A stretch of DNA of 64,000 bases from CAIYPH01 sp043744375 (lineage in GTDB: Bacteria > Pseudomonadota > Alphaproteobacteria > Acetobacterales > Acetobacteraceae). Below are positions 52,149-60,869 of this stretch, piece after piece. Each line of letters opens with the position of its first letter. Within the stretch, counting starts at the first letter, position 1. The position numbers and the translations under genes were made by a program. Location of the stretch: contig JAYTUU010000067.1 in NCBI GenBank assembly GCA_043744375.1, positions 1 to 64,000 on the forward strand, written 5' to 3'. The notes under the pieces are model-generated. The model made no database searches and was not told where the DNA came from. It worked only from the letters and a program-made list of their open reading frames with translations.

Positions 52149-52286
52149 CAAGGCTCCGCCGGCAAAGGGCCGAGGGCCCTTTGAACCCATGACTTCTGGC
52201 GGTCGAAGCCATGTCGATTGCCTGCGGTGCAAGAACGAATCCCGGCACTATCCGAAGGCCATCGGCCCTTTGCCGCCGGAGGCTTG
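52149..52286. repeat. dispersed repeat, type B, full copy with inverted ends
   Basis: Left end CAAGGCTCCGCCGGCAAAGG and right end CCTTTGCCGCCGGAGGCTTG are imperfect inverted copies. The centre has GAGGGCCCTTTGAACCCATG and ACTTCTGGCGG. This is the clearest copy of the family and sits between the SDR and OmpA-like genes. Confidence 0.8.
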
Positions 52287-52357
52287 CTTGCTACCAATCC
52301 GCTGGCCTGTAGCCCCCCGGGCTGTCACACTGCCCCCGCCCGACGGAGAACCGCCCC

Positions 52358-53929
52358 ATCCCGCTGCGTCCCATCTTCCTGGCCATTGTCTTGCTGCTGG
52401 CAGCGTTGCCACGGCCCACGCTGGCGCAGGACTGTGCCCCCGCCATTGCCTTGCCCACCTACGCGGCCGCCGCCCCGCCGGACGGCCGACGCTATGATGC
52501 CGTCACTCTCCCCACCTTGTCCGGCCCCGTCACCGTTGCCGGGACCACGTGCCTCCAGCACTACGCCGTCATCGCCGGCACCGACCCGGGCAGCGACTTC
52601 GAAATCCACACCGCCTATCGCGACTCGCTGATCGCGGCCGGCGCCGACCTCCTCGCCACGGAGGACCGCCTGACCATCGCCCGCCTCCCCCATGACGGCG
52701 CGGAGACCTGGGTCCGCGTTACCAACCAGGACGGCACGATCGACGTCACCGTCATCGCCCGCGCGCCGCTCCCCCAGCACCTCACCGCGCCTGGCGACAA
52801 CGACCACCCTTTGCTCGGCCACATGCCGCACTACGCCTCGGACCCGCCCGACCGCCGCGCCTTCGACCAGCGCGCCTTCCTGGTCAACGAGGGCGGCGAG
52901 ACCCGCGAGATCGTCGTCCAGGGCGCCCGCACCGAAATCGACTACACCCTGCGCGAGGGCGGCCGCCTGGCCAGCGATGTCGAAATCCACGAAACCTACC
53001 GCACGGCCCTGCGCGCCGCCGGCGCCACCATCCTGCTCGCCGACGCCCGCAACACCACCGCCCGCCTCGATCCGCCGCACGCCACACGCCCCACCTGGTT
53101 CAAACTCTGGAGCCAGGAGACCGCCATCACCCTGACGGTGATCGAGCAGGACGAGCACCGCCAGACCCTCCTGCCACGCACCGCCGCCGACCATCGCCTG
53201 CTCGGCGGCATGCCGGATTACATCGCCGCCGCGCCCGAGAAATACAGCCTCGACGAGCTGGTCTTCCCCGTGCAGGACGGCGAGGACAGCCGCGACATCG
53301 AAATCCAGGGCGCCCGCACCGAACTCACCTACGCCCCCCGGCCCGGCGCCATGCCCGCCAGCGACCTGGACATCCAGACCAACTACCGCAACGCGCTCGC
53401 CACCCTCGGCGCCCAACTCCTCTACACCGACCCCGCGACCACCGTCGCCCGCCTATCCGATAACGGCCGCCTGCTCTGGATCAAGATCTGGAGCCAGGAG
53501 ACCGCCATCAACCTCTCTTTCGTCGAGGAAAAGACGTTCAAGAGCGCCATCAAGCCCACCCCCGCGGAAACCCTGCGCACCGCGCTCGAAACCCGCGGCC
53601 GCGCCGGGCTCTACATCGCCTTCGACTTCAACCGCCCCACCTTGCACCCGCAGGCCGGCCCGATTCTCGCCGAGGTCATCCGCCTGCTGCGTGACAATCC
53701 CGCCTTGCGCCTGCGCATCGAGAGCCACACCGACAATATCGGCCCGCGCGTGCGCAACCTCGCCCTCGCCGCCAGCCGCGCCCAGAGCGTCTGCGCCATC
53801 CTCATCGCCGCCGGCATCGATGCCGCCCGCCTCACCCCGATCGGCATCGGCCCCGACCGCCCCCTCGCCGACAACACCACCTCCGAAGGCCGCGCCCGCA
53901 ACCGCCGCGTCGTCCTGGTCCGCCAATAG
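52358..53929 (+). CDS. OmpA-domain protein with three internal repeats
   Basis: From an ATC at 52358 the frame gives 523 residues beginning PLRPIFLAIVLLLAALPRP after the first residue, a good signal peptide cleaved near TLA-QD. Three repeats of about 110 residues follow (roughly 35-150, 155-270, 275-385), sharing VxGARTEIxY, a SDxEIxxxYRxAL-xxxGA motif and, in the last two, WSQETAI. The C-terminal OmpA-like domain (about 400-523) has HTDNIG and NRRVVLVRQ and binds peptidoglycan. Usual start codons give only a clipped signal (TTG 52391). GGAG (52345-52348) lies nine bases before ATC. The repeat domain is not one I recognise. Confidence 0.75.
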   Translation: MPLRPIFLAIVLLLAALPRPTLAQDCAPAIALPTYAAAAPPDGRRYDAVTLPTLSGPVTVAGTTCLQHYAVIAGTDPGSDFEIHTAYRDSLIAAGADLLATEDRLTIARLPHDGAETWVRVTNQDGTIDVTVIARAPLPQHLTAPGDNDHPLLGHMPHYASDPPDRRAFDQRAFLVNEGGETREIVVQGARTEIDYTLREGGRLASDVEIHETYRTALRAAGATILLADARNTTARLDPPHATRPTWFKLWSQETAITLTVIEQDEHRQTLLPRTAADHRLLGGMPDYIAAAPEKYSLDELVFPVQDGEDSRDIEIQGARTELTYAPRPGAMPASDLDIQTNYRNALATLGAQLLYTDPATTVARLSDNGRLLWIKIWSQETAINLSFVEEKTFKSAIKPTPAETLRTALETRGRAGLYIAFDFNRPTLHPQAGPILAEVIRLLRDNPALRLRIESHTDNIGPRVRNLALAASRAQSVCAILIAAGIDAARLTPIGIGPDRPLADNTTSEGRARNRRVVLVRQ

Positions 53930-53930
53930 C

Positions 53931-53996
53931 GCCCCCAAGCCTGACGGCCCCAAAGCTTGGCGGCCCCAAAGCTTGACGGCCCCAAAGCTTGACGGC
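53931..53996. repeat. four tandem copies of a 16-base unit after the OmpA-like gene
   Basis: GGCCCCAAAGCTTGAC is repeated about four times directly after the stop codon, the first copy being diverged (CCCAAGCCTGACGG). Each unit contains the palindrome AAGCTT. No terminator is recognised here. Confidence 0.85.
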
Positions 53997-54065
53997 GGGC
54001 CATCCCTTCGCCATAAGCCCCGACTTCACGGCTACCCCCCATTCTGCCCACCAAGGATCATCGCG

Positions 54066-54368
54066 ATGTCTCGCCGCTGCCAGATCACCGGGAAAGGCGT
54101 TCTCTCGGGCAACAACGTCAGCCACGCCAACAACAAAACCCGCCGCCGTTTCCTGCCGAACCTGCAAACCAGCTCGATGCTGTCGGATATTCTCGGCACC
54201 AGCGTCACCATGCGCCTGTCCACCCGGGCGATCCGCACGGTCGAGCATAATGGCGGGATTGACGCGTTCCTGATGGGCACCCCGAACAGCCGCCTGCCCG
54301 CCGAGGCGCTGACCCTCAAGCGGCGCATCGCCAAGGCCGGCGCCCGCAAGGCCGCCGCCACCGTCTAG
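54066..54368 (+). CDS. rpmB: 50S ribosomal protein L28
   Basis: The 100-residue protein starts MSRRCQITGKGVLSGNNVSHANNKT (the first ten or so residues and NNVSHANNKTRRRFLPN are the L28 signature) and continues with a basic body to the end KAGARKAAATV. It is a component of the large ribosomal subunit. A clear terminator follows 23 bases after the stop, so it is a monocistronic gene. Confidence 0.97.
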   Translation: MSRRCQITGKGVLSGNNVSHANNKTRRRFLPNLQTSSMLSDILGTSVTMRLSTRAIRTVEHNGGIDAFLMGTPNSRLPAEALTLKRRIAKAGARKAAATV

Positions 54369-54391
54369 GCTCCAAGCACGCCATCCAACAA

Positions 54392-54420
54392 CAGGCCGGC
54401 CTTGTGCCGGCCTGTTTCGT
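54392..54420 (+). terminator. rho-independent terminator of rpmB
   Basis: CAGGCCGGC / GCCGGCCTG forms a nine-base GC-rich stem with a CTTGT loop, followed by TTTCGT. The 3' arm and T-tract have then been multiplied as a tandem repeat. Confidence 0.85.
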
Positions 54421-54480
54421 TTGCGCCTGTTTCGTTTGCGCCTGTTTCGTTTGGGCCTGTTTCGTTTGGGCCTGTTTCTT
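54410..54480. repeat. five tandem copies of a 15-base unit derived from the rpmB terminator
   Basis: GCCTGTTTCGTTTGC is repeated from 54410, 54425, 54440 and 54455, with a final partial copy at 54470. The first copy coincides with the 3' arm and T-tract of the rpmB terminator. Confidence 0.9.
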
Positions 54481-54517
54481 AACCGACGATTCAGACTGCC
54501 GCCGATAGCATGCGGTG

Positions 54518-55369
54518 ATGTATCTCGGTCCCGCCCTCCTTGTCATCGCCTTCGCCGCCATCGTTGCGCTGGCAATCGGGTCCCTCATGCTCGCCCTGCG
54601 CCTCACCCGCCAGAGCCGCGAACTCACCGCCGCGCACCACTTGCGCCGCCTCGCACTCAGCAGCGAGCAATCCCTGATCCGCCGCCTCCGCCTCGCCGCG
54701 CACGACATTCGCGGCGTCGGCATGACGCTGCATGGCCATGCCGACCACCTCGCCGCCGAGGCCCACGCCGACGCCGCCGGCATCGCCGGCAGTGCCGCCG
54801 ACCTGCTCGACCTCGCGGACGACCTGCAGGACCTCACCATGGACAGCGCCGCCCCGCGCACCCTGCGCGAGGAAACCATGACCCTCGGCAAGGTCGTGGA
54901 TGAGGCGATCGCCGCCGTCTCCGCCACCATCCTGCCAGGCCGGCGCAACTGGCGCGTCCAGCCCGACCTCCGCCCGATCCCGCTCCACGCCGACCGCCGC
55001 GCTTTGCGCCACGCCATCAGCCGCGTCCTGTCGGACTCCGTGCGCAACACCCGCCACGACGACTGGATCGATGTCAGCGCCGAACCTCATGAAGACGGCC
55101 TAGCCCTCATCATCGCCGACGAGGGCAAAGGCAGCCTCACCCCTGAAGAGGACGCCACGCGCCAGGACAGCCGCGGCATTGGCCTGCGCCTCGCCCTCGC
55201 CCGCTCGCTGATCGAAGCCCATGGCGGGCGGATGGACGTGCTGGCCGCGGCCGGCGTCGGCAGCCGGGTCTGCCTGATCTTCCCCGCCAGCCGCCTCGAT
55301 ACGGCGCTCAGCCGCCCGTCACACTCATATGACGCGTCAGCGCCGGCTGCCGGCTCCGCCGGTCAATGA
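54518..55369 (+). CDS. small membrane histidine kinase-like protein
   Basis: The 283-residue protein has one N-terminal membrane span (about residues 3-27) and then a dimerisation-type helix with RLAAHDIRGVGMTLHG, where the His fits an H-box. The ATP-binding domain shows IIADEGKG (G1) and SRGIGLRLALARSLIEAHGG (G2). The N-box region reads RVLSDSVRNT, with Asp where the Mg-binding Asn is expected, so kinase activity is uncertain. There is no sensor domain and no adjacent response regulator. GTG 54515 is an alternative start. It overlaps moaA convergently by 62 bases. Confidence 0.75.
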   Translation: MYLGPALLVIAFAAIVALAIGSLMLALRLTRQSRELTAAHHLRRLALSSEQSLIRRLRLAAHDIRGVGMTLHGHADHLAAEAHADAAGIAGSAADLLDLADDLQDLTMDSAAPRTLREETMTLGKVVDEAIAAVSATILPGRRNWRVQPDLRPIPLHADRRALRHAISRVLSDSVRNTRHDDWIDVSAEPHEDGLALIIADEGKGSLTPEEDATRQDSRGIGLRLALARSLIEAHGGRMDVLAAAGVGSRVCLIFPASRLDTALSRPSHSYDASAPAAGSAGQ

Positions 55370-56294
55370 CGAAATCATGCCCCTTCGGCTTGCGCGCAAT
55401 CGCGGCCACGATGGCAGCATCCAATTCGTCATCATCGGCGCCGGCCCGCAAGACCTTGCGAAAATCCGCCTGATCGTCCTGGCCGAGACACATATACAGC
55501 GTCCCCGTGCAGGTCAGCCGCACCCGATTGCAGCTCTCGCAGAAATTATGCGTCATCGGCGTGATGAACCCGATCCGCCGCCCGGTCTCCGCCACGGTGA
55601 AATACCGCGCCGGCCCGCCCGTCTTGTAGTCGGTGTCCTCCAGCGTCCAGTTCTGCCGCAACCGGCTCCGCACCACCGACAGCGGCAGATACTGGTCCGC
55701 CCGCTCCGCGCCGATCTCGCCCAGCGGCATCGTCTCGATCAAGCACAGATCGAAGCCGTGCTCCCCGCACCAGGCGAGCATCGCATCGAACTCCTCCTCG
55801 TTGCCGCCCTTCAGCGCCACCGCGTTGATCCGCACCGCCAGCCCGGCCGCCTTGGCGGCAAAAATGCCGTCCAGCGTCTTGCCGATCTTGCCCCACCGGG
55901 TCATCGCGGTGAACTTCGCCGGATCGAGCGTGTCCAGGCTCACATTCACCCGCCGCACCCCCGCCCGGTACAAATCCTCCGCATAGCGCGCCAGCTGCGT
56001 GCCGTTCGTCGTCACCGTCAGTTCTTCAAGCCCATCACCGATCCGCGCGCCCAGGCCCCGAAACAACGACATCACGTCGCGCCGCACCAGCGGCTCACCC
56101 CCGGTGATTCGGATCTTCGTCGTGCCCAGCCGGATGAACGCGGCACAGAGCCGGTCAAGCTCCTCCAGCGACAATATCTCGGCCTTCGGGAGGAAACTCA
56201 TGTCCTCGGACATGCAGTACACACAGCGAAGGTCGCAGCGGTCGGTCACCGACACCCGCAGATAGGTAATGGCGCGTCCAAACGGGTCGATCAT
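55308..56294 (-). CDS. moaA: GTP 3',8-cyclase
   Basis: The 328-residue radical SAM enzyme has the N-terminal cluster motif DRCDLRCVYCM (Cx3Cx2C), GGEPLVRRD, NVSLDTLDP and the second cluster site CESCNRVRLTCTG. The C-terminal GlyGly (SVTGG), essential in studied MoaA proteins, is present. It catalyses the first step of molybdenum cofactor synthesis. It stands alone here, with no other moa gene in view. Confidence 0.96.
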   Translation of the reverse strand: MIDPFGRAITYLRVSVTDRCDLRCVYCMSEDMSFLPKAEILSLEELDRLCAAFIRLGTTKIRITGGEPLVRRDVMSLFRGLGARIGDGLEELTVTTNGTQLARYAEDLYRAGVRRVNVSLDTLDPAKFTAMTRWGKIGKTLDGIFAAKAAGLAVRINAVALKGGNEEEFDAMLAWCGEHGFDLCLIETMPLGEIGAERADQYLPLSVVRSRLRQNWTLEDTDYKTGGPARYFTVAETGRRIGFITPMTHNFCESCNRVRLTCTGTLYMCLGQDDQADFRKVLRAGADDDELDAAIVAAIARKPKGHDFVIDRRSRQPALTRHMSVTGG

Positions 56295-56595
56295 GGCGAG
56301 GGCTGTGCTCCTGCGTATACAACGCTAATCTTGTCATTTCCCACCGCCAGCGCAAGTCCCCAATACTCAATGCGCCGCGACAAACTCCAGCGTCCCCACG
56401 GCCGCGATCAGCAGGACCTTACCGGCATGCCCGAGATTCACCGTCGCCCGCCGCGATCGCGTTCAACTTTCTGCAGTCGATGCTGCAATACAATGGTATG
56501 CGCTCGACACAGGTCAACAATGCACCGTAAATTGTTCGTTAATATTTTTCGGCGCCCGACGCAGCATGGGCTGCCTTGTCTTGGGAGATCTCGGC
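56295..56595. other. divergent intergenic region between moaA and the chemotaxis operon
   Basis: This 301-base gap separates divergent genes and must hold promoters for both. The part at about 56515-56555 is AT-rich (TAAATTGTTCGTTAATATT) and is the likeliest promoter zone for the chemotaxis operon. No clear consensus elements, riboswitch or ORF of note can be claimed. Confidence 0.5.
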
Positions 56596-57240
56596 GTGAA
56601 TGACAGCTTGCGTCTCGCGGAACTACTCGCGATCCGGCTTTGCCACGACCTCAGCAGCCCCCTCGGCACCCTCATGGGATCGCTCGAAATGCTCAACGAG
56701 GACCCAGAAACCGCCGAGGAAGCCCTCGCCCTCGCCAACGAGGTCTCGGCCACCCTGGGCAAGCGCCTCCGTCTTTTCCGCGCCGCCTGGGGTGGCGCCG
56801 CCCCCGCCTTGCGCATCGACGAATTCGCCACCCTTGCCACGGGCCTGCCGCAGGGCCGCCGCGTCACCGTCAATCTCGACCGCCTCACACCCACCCACGG
56901 CTTCCCTCCCAACGCCGCCCGCCTCGCCCTCAACGTCCTCATGCTCGCCGCCGAGAGCCTGCCCAGCGGCGGCGTCGTCACCCTCGCCGGCGACCCCCAG
57001 GCCGAAATGCAGATTACCATCTCCGGCCCACGCGCCGCCTGGCCCGCCGGCCTCGCCGCCTTTCTCGTCGACGACGCCCGCGCCTGGGCCGCCCTCATGG
57101 CCGAGGACATCGAGGCCTCGCGCACCATGCAAGGCCCGCTCACCGCCCTGATCGCCCGCGCCGCCGGCATTCGCCTGTCGATGCTGATGGCCAGCGACGC
57201 CGAGGCCGCCCCGCCGCTCCTCCTCGCCCCGACAAATTAG
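56596..57240 (+). CDS. ChpT-like histidine phosphotransferase family protein
   Basis: The 214-residue protein has the phosphoacceptor motif LCHDLSSPLG near its N-terminus, an EEALALANEVSATLGKRLRLFRAAWG helix pair (quoted in part) and a degenerate HATPase-like C-terminal domain, as in ChpT. In Caulobacter ChpT passes phosphate from CckA to CtrA/CpdR. Here it leads a chemotaxis operon, so its partners may include CheA or CheY. GTG 56596 has GGGAG eight bases upstream; ATG 56566 is less likely. Confidence 0.82.
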   Translation: MNDSLRLAELLAIRLCHDLSSPLGTLMGSLEMLNEDPETAEEALALANEVSATLGKRLRLFRAAWGGAAPALRIDEFATLATGLPQGRRVTVNLDRLTPTHGFPPNAARLALNVLMLAAESLPSGGVVTLAGDPQAEMQITISGPRAAWPAGLAAFLVDDARAWAALMAEDIEASRTMQGPLTALIARAAGIRLSMLMASDAEAAPPLLLAPTN

Positions 57241-57327
57241 CCCCTCCTCCTTTACTCTTTTTTCGTTCCCTCCCCCCCACAGTGCCCCCATCCCCGACGC
57301 ATCGGCGCGCCGGGATGGAGCACCAAG

Positions 57328-59952
57328 ATGGACGATCTGCTGGTCGAATTCCTCACGGAAACCAACGAGAACCTGGCTGAACTCGATGTCGCCCTGGTTC
57401 GTCTCGAGCGCACCCCAGATGACAGCGCCACGCTCGCGCTGATCTTCCGCCTGGTGCACACCATCAAGGGCACCTGCGGCTTTCTCGGCCTGCCCCGCCT
57501 CGAAAAACTCGCCCACGCCGCCGAGAACGTCCTCGGCAAGGTCCGTGACGGCGTCCTGGCGGTCACGCCAGACCTGATCAGCACCGTCCTCGCCGCGATC
57601 GACCAGATCAAGGTCATCGTCGCCACCCTCGGCAGTACCGGCAACGAACCCGATGGCACCGACGCGCAACTGATCGGCCTGCTCGATGCCGTCAGCGAGG
57701 GCCGCGGAACCACCCCGGCGGCACCGCCCGCCGTGGTCGCCGCGCCCGCCAACACTAGGCAGCCGGTCGCCCAACCCGCTGCCCCAGCCGCCGCCCCGGC
57801 CGCTGCCCAGGCCGAAGCCGCCCCCGAAGCCCAGTCCGGCAACCAGACCATCCGCGTCGGCGTCGACGTGCTCGAAGACCTGATGACCCTCGTCAGCGAA
57901 CTCGTCCTCACCCGCAACCAGCTTCTCCAGCTTTCCCGCAACCAGGAGAGCGCCGCCTTCTCTGTCCCCCTGCAGCGCCTCTCCCACATCACCACGGACC
58001 TGCAGGAGGGGGTCATGAAAACCCGCATGCAGCCGATCGGCAACGCCTGGGGCAAACTCCCGCGCCTCGTGCGCGACCTCACGCTCGAACTCGACAAGCG
58101 CATCGAACTCGTCATGCACGGCGCCGACACCGAGCTCGACCGCCAGGTCCTCGAACTCATCAAGGACCCGCTGACCCACATGGTCCGCAACTCCGCCGAT
58201 CACGGGCTGGAGACCACCGCCGAACGCCGCGCCGCCGGCAAGTCCGACGCCGGCCACATCATCCTCAACGCCTTCCACGAGGGCGGCCACATCATCATCG
58301 AGGTCGGCGATGACGGCCGGGGCCTGCCGGTCGACAAAATCCGCGCCAAGGCCGTCGCCAAAGGCCTCACCACCGAAGCCGACCTCGCCAGTATGAGCGA
58401 CGCGCAAATCCTCCGCTTCGTCTTCCGCCCCGGCTTCTCCACCGCCGCCACCATCACCGCCGTCTCCGGCCGTGGCGTCGGCATGGACGTGGTGAAAACC
58501 AACGTCGAACGCATCGGCGGCACCATCGAATTGGAAAGCACCCCGGGCAAGGGCAGCACCTTCACCATCAAGATCCCGCTCACCCTGGCCATCATCTCCG
58601 CCCTCATCGTCGAGGCCGGCGGCGAGCGCTTCGCCATCCCGCAGCTCAGCGTCATCGAACTCGTCCGCGCCGGCACCGAGCAGAGCGCCGACAGCGAAGC
58701 CGGCGAGCCGATCGTCCAGATGATCAACGACACCCCCGTGCTGCGCCTGCGCGACCGCCTGCTGCCGCTCATCAACCTCAACGACCTCCTGCACCTCGGC
58801 ACCGACGCGGACCGCGAGAACGGGGCACGCCCGCACGGCACCCGCCACCACATCGTCGTCGCCCAGGTCGGCGCCACCCTGCTCGGCATCGTCGTCGATC
58901 GGGTCTTCGACACCGAGGAAATCGTCGTCAAGCCGGTCGCCCCGATCATGCGCCACATCACCATGTTCAGCGGCAACACCATTCTCGGCGACGGCTCGGT
59001 CATCATGATCCTCGACCCCAACGGCATCGCCCGCGCCACCGGCGTCGCCGGCAGCGCCGAGGCCCGCAGCGCCAATCGCGACGACCGCGGCACCACCCCC
59101 GAAAGCCGCGAAAGCAGCCAGCGCACCGCCATGCTGCTGTTCCGCGCCGGCGGCCCCGAACCCCGCGCCGTCCCGCTCGGCCTCGTCGCCCGCCTGGAGG
59201 AATTCACCGCCGAGCAGGTCGAAGTCTCCTCCGGCCAGGCCGTCACCCAGTATCGCGGCCGGCTGATGCCGCTGGTGCCGATGTCCGGCATGCTCGACCT
59301 GACCAAACCGCGCCAGACCGTCCTCGTCTTCGCCGACACCGAACAGCGCCTGGGCCGCGACCGCTGCATGGGCCTGGTCGTCGATGAGATCATCGATGTC
59401 GTCGAAGACGCAATGGCGATCCAGCTCGCCGGCGACCAGCCAGGCATCCTCGGCAAGGCCGTCATCGCCGGCAAATCCACCGACATCATCGACACCGCCT
59501 ACTGGCTCCTCCAGGCCTTCGCCGACTGGTTCGACAGCGCCGGCCGCACCGACGCCCCAGGCGGCAGCCGCGTCCTCGTCGTCGAAGACAGCGCCTTCTT
59601 CCGCCAGATGCTCGTCCCCTCCCTCGCCGCTGGGGGCTACGAAGTCACCGCCGTCGGCAGCGCCGCCGAAGCCCTGGCCCTCGCCCAGGACGGCGTGATG
59701 TTCGACGCCATCGTCTCGGACATCGAAATGCCCAACATGGACGGCCTCGCCTTCGTCGCCCGCCTGCGCGCCCAGGGCCCCTGGACCCGCCTGCCCGTCA
59801 TCGCCCTGACCGGCCTGACCAAGGACGGCCAGATCGAAGCCGGACGCGCGGCCGGCTTCACCGACTATGTCCGCAAATTCGAACGTGATGCCCTGTTGGC
59901 CAGCTTGCGCCAATGCCTCGCCGTTCGCGCCGATGCCAGCTTCGTCGCCTGA
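57328..59952 (+). CDS. cheA: CheA chemotaxis kinase with C-terminal receiver domain
   Basis: The 874-residue hybrid kinase has an Hpt domain (His44 in LVHTIKGTCGF), a Pro/Ala-rich linker (about 130-170), the P4 dimer and ATPase region with DHGLE, DGRGLP and GRGVGMDVVKTN, a CheW-like P5 domain, and a receiver domain from about residue 750 (VVEDSAFFRQML, SDIEMPNMDG, ALTGL). It phosphorylates CheY and CheB in response to receptors. A fused receiver may act as a phosphate sink. No chemoreceptor gene is in the window. Confidence 0.95.
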   Translation: MDDLLVEFLTETNENLAELDVALVRLERTPDDSATLALIFRLVHTIKGTCGFLGLPRLEKLAHAAENVLGKVRDGVLAVTPDLISTVLAAIDQIKVIVATLGSTGNEPDGTDAQLIGLLDAVSEGRGTTPAAPPAVVAAPANTRQPVAQPAAPAAAPAAAQAEAAPEAQSGNQTIRVGVDVLEDLMTLVSELVLTRNQLLQLSRNQESAAFSVPLQRLSHITTDLQEGVMKTRMQPIGNAWGKLPRLVRDLTLELDKRIELVMHGADTELDRQVLELIKDPLTHMVRNSADHGLETTAERRAAGKSDAGHIILNAFHEGGHIIIEVGDDGRGLPVDKIRAKAVAKGLTTEADLASMSDAQILRFVFRPGFSTAATITAVSGRGVGMDVVKTNVERIGGTIELESTPGKGSTFTIKIPLTLAIISALIVEAGGERFAIPQLSVIELVRAGTEQSADSEAGEPIVQMINDTPVLRLRDRLLPLINLNDLLHLGTDADRENGARPHGTRHHIVVAQVGATLLGIVVDRVFDTEEIVVKPVAPIMRHITMFSGNTILGDGSVIMILDPNGIARATGVAGSAEARSANRDDRGTTPESRESSQRTAMLLFRAGGPEPRAVPLGLVARLEEFTAEQVEVSSGQAVTQYRGRLMPLVPMSGMLDLTKPRQTVLVFADTEQRLGRDRCMGLVVDEIIDVVEDAMAIQLAGDQPGILGKAVIAGKSTDIIDTAYWLLQAFADWFDSAGRTDAPGGSRVLVVEDSAFFRQMLVPSLAAGGYEVTAVGSAAEALALAQDGVMFDAIVSDIEMPNMDGLAFVARLRAQGPWTRLPVIALTGLTKDGQIEAGRAAGFTDYVRKFERDALLASLRQCLAVRADASFVA

Positions 59953-59964
59953 CCGGAGGCCAAC

Positions 59965-60492
59965 ATGAACACCCAAACCCTCGATCGACCAACCCTCGAC
60001 CGCAGCCCCGCCACGCACCTGTTGCGCGACGGGGCCGCCCAATCCCTCGTCATCCTCACCGTCGCCGACCAGCTTTGCGGCGTCCCCGTCCTCAGCGTGC
60101 GCGACATTCTCGGCGAACAGCCGATCACCCGCATCCCCCTCGCCCCACCCGAAATCGCCGGCAGCCTCAATCTGCGCGGCCGCATCGTCACCGCCATCGA
60201 CCTGCGCTGCCGCCTTGGCGTGCCCCCGCCCCCGCCCGGCACGCCCCGCATGTCCGTCGTCACCGAACAGGGCGGCGACCTCTACGCCCTGCTGGTCGAC
60301 CAGGTCAGCGAGGTCATGACCCCGCCCGAAAGCAGCTTCGAGCGCAACCCCCCCACCCTCCCGCCCGCCTGGGCCGAACTCTGCGCCGGCATCTACCGCC
60401 TCGAAGGCCGGCTCATGGTGGTCCTCGACATCGGCCGCATCCTCGCCCTCCCGAAAGAAGGCCCTCTTGAAAGAAGGATAGACCCTTCGTGA
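59965..60492 (+). CDS. cheW: CheW coupling protein
   Basis: The 175-residue protein consists of one CheW-like SH3-type domain: VILTVADQLCGVPVLSVRDIL, LAPPEIAGSLNLRGRIVTAIDLR in the central part, and LLVDQVSEVM. It links receptors to CheA. It follows cheA by 12 bases, and its stop overlaps the GTG of cheY. Confidence 0.93.
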   Translation: MNTQTLDRPTLDRSPATHLLRDGAAQSLVILTVADQLCGVPVLSVRDILGEQPITRIPLAPPEIAGSLNLRGRIVTAIDLRCRLGVPPPPPGTPRMSVVTEQGGDLYALLVDQVSEVMTPPESSFERNPPTLPPAWAELCAGIYRLEGRLMVVLDIGRILALPKEGPLERRIDPS

Positions 60493-60869
60493 ACACCGAT
60501 TCCGCGCGCGTCTGCCTGGTGGTCGATGACAGCCGGGTGGTCCGCAAAGTCGCCCGTCGCATCCTCGAAGCCCACGGCTTCACCGTCGAGGAAGCCGAGG
60601 ACGGCCAGGTCGCCCTCGCCGCCTGCCAACGCAAACTCCCCGGCTGTGTCCTGCTCGACTGGAACATGCCTGTAATGAACGGCATCGAATTCCTCAAGGC
60701 CCTGCGCAACGAGTTCGGCCCCGACGAACCGCCGGTGCTGTTCTGCACCACGGAGAACGACATTTCGTTCATCGAACAGGCGATCGAATACGGCGCCCAG
60801 GAATTCATCATGAAACCCTTCGACGAGGAAATCCTCATCGGCAAGTTCACGCAGGTCGGCCTGTTGTGA
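60489..60869 (+). CDS. cheY: CheY-like response regulator
   Basis: This 126-residue single-domain receiver has VVDDSRVVRKVARRIL, the phosphoacceptor Asp in LLDWNMPVMNG, the Thr region in LFCTTEND and the Lys in FIMKPFD. Phosphorylated by CheA, it likely binds the flagellar motor or another target. GTG 60489 overlaps the cheW stop and its own stop overlaps cheB's GTG. Confidence 0.92.
   Translation: MNTDSARVCLVVDDSRVVRKVARRILEAHGFTVEEAEDGQVALAACQRKLPGCVLLDWNMPVMNGIEFLKALRNEFGPDEPPVLFCTTENDISFIEQAIEYGAQEFIMKPFDEEILIGKFTQVGLL

Noticed and set aside
56295..56595. Molybdenum-cofactor riboswitch upstream of moaA
   Set aside because: No convincing stem arrangement was seen in the short leader; it cannot be supported by eye.
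56623..60042. A 1139-codon open frame on the minus strand opposite chpT-cheA
   Set aside because: It is the antisense shadow of cheA in a GC-rich genome; its composition (Gly/Ala/Asp/Glu-rich, no domain) shows no sign of a real protein.
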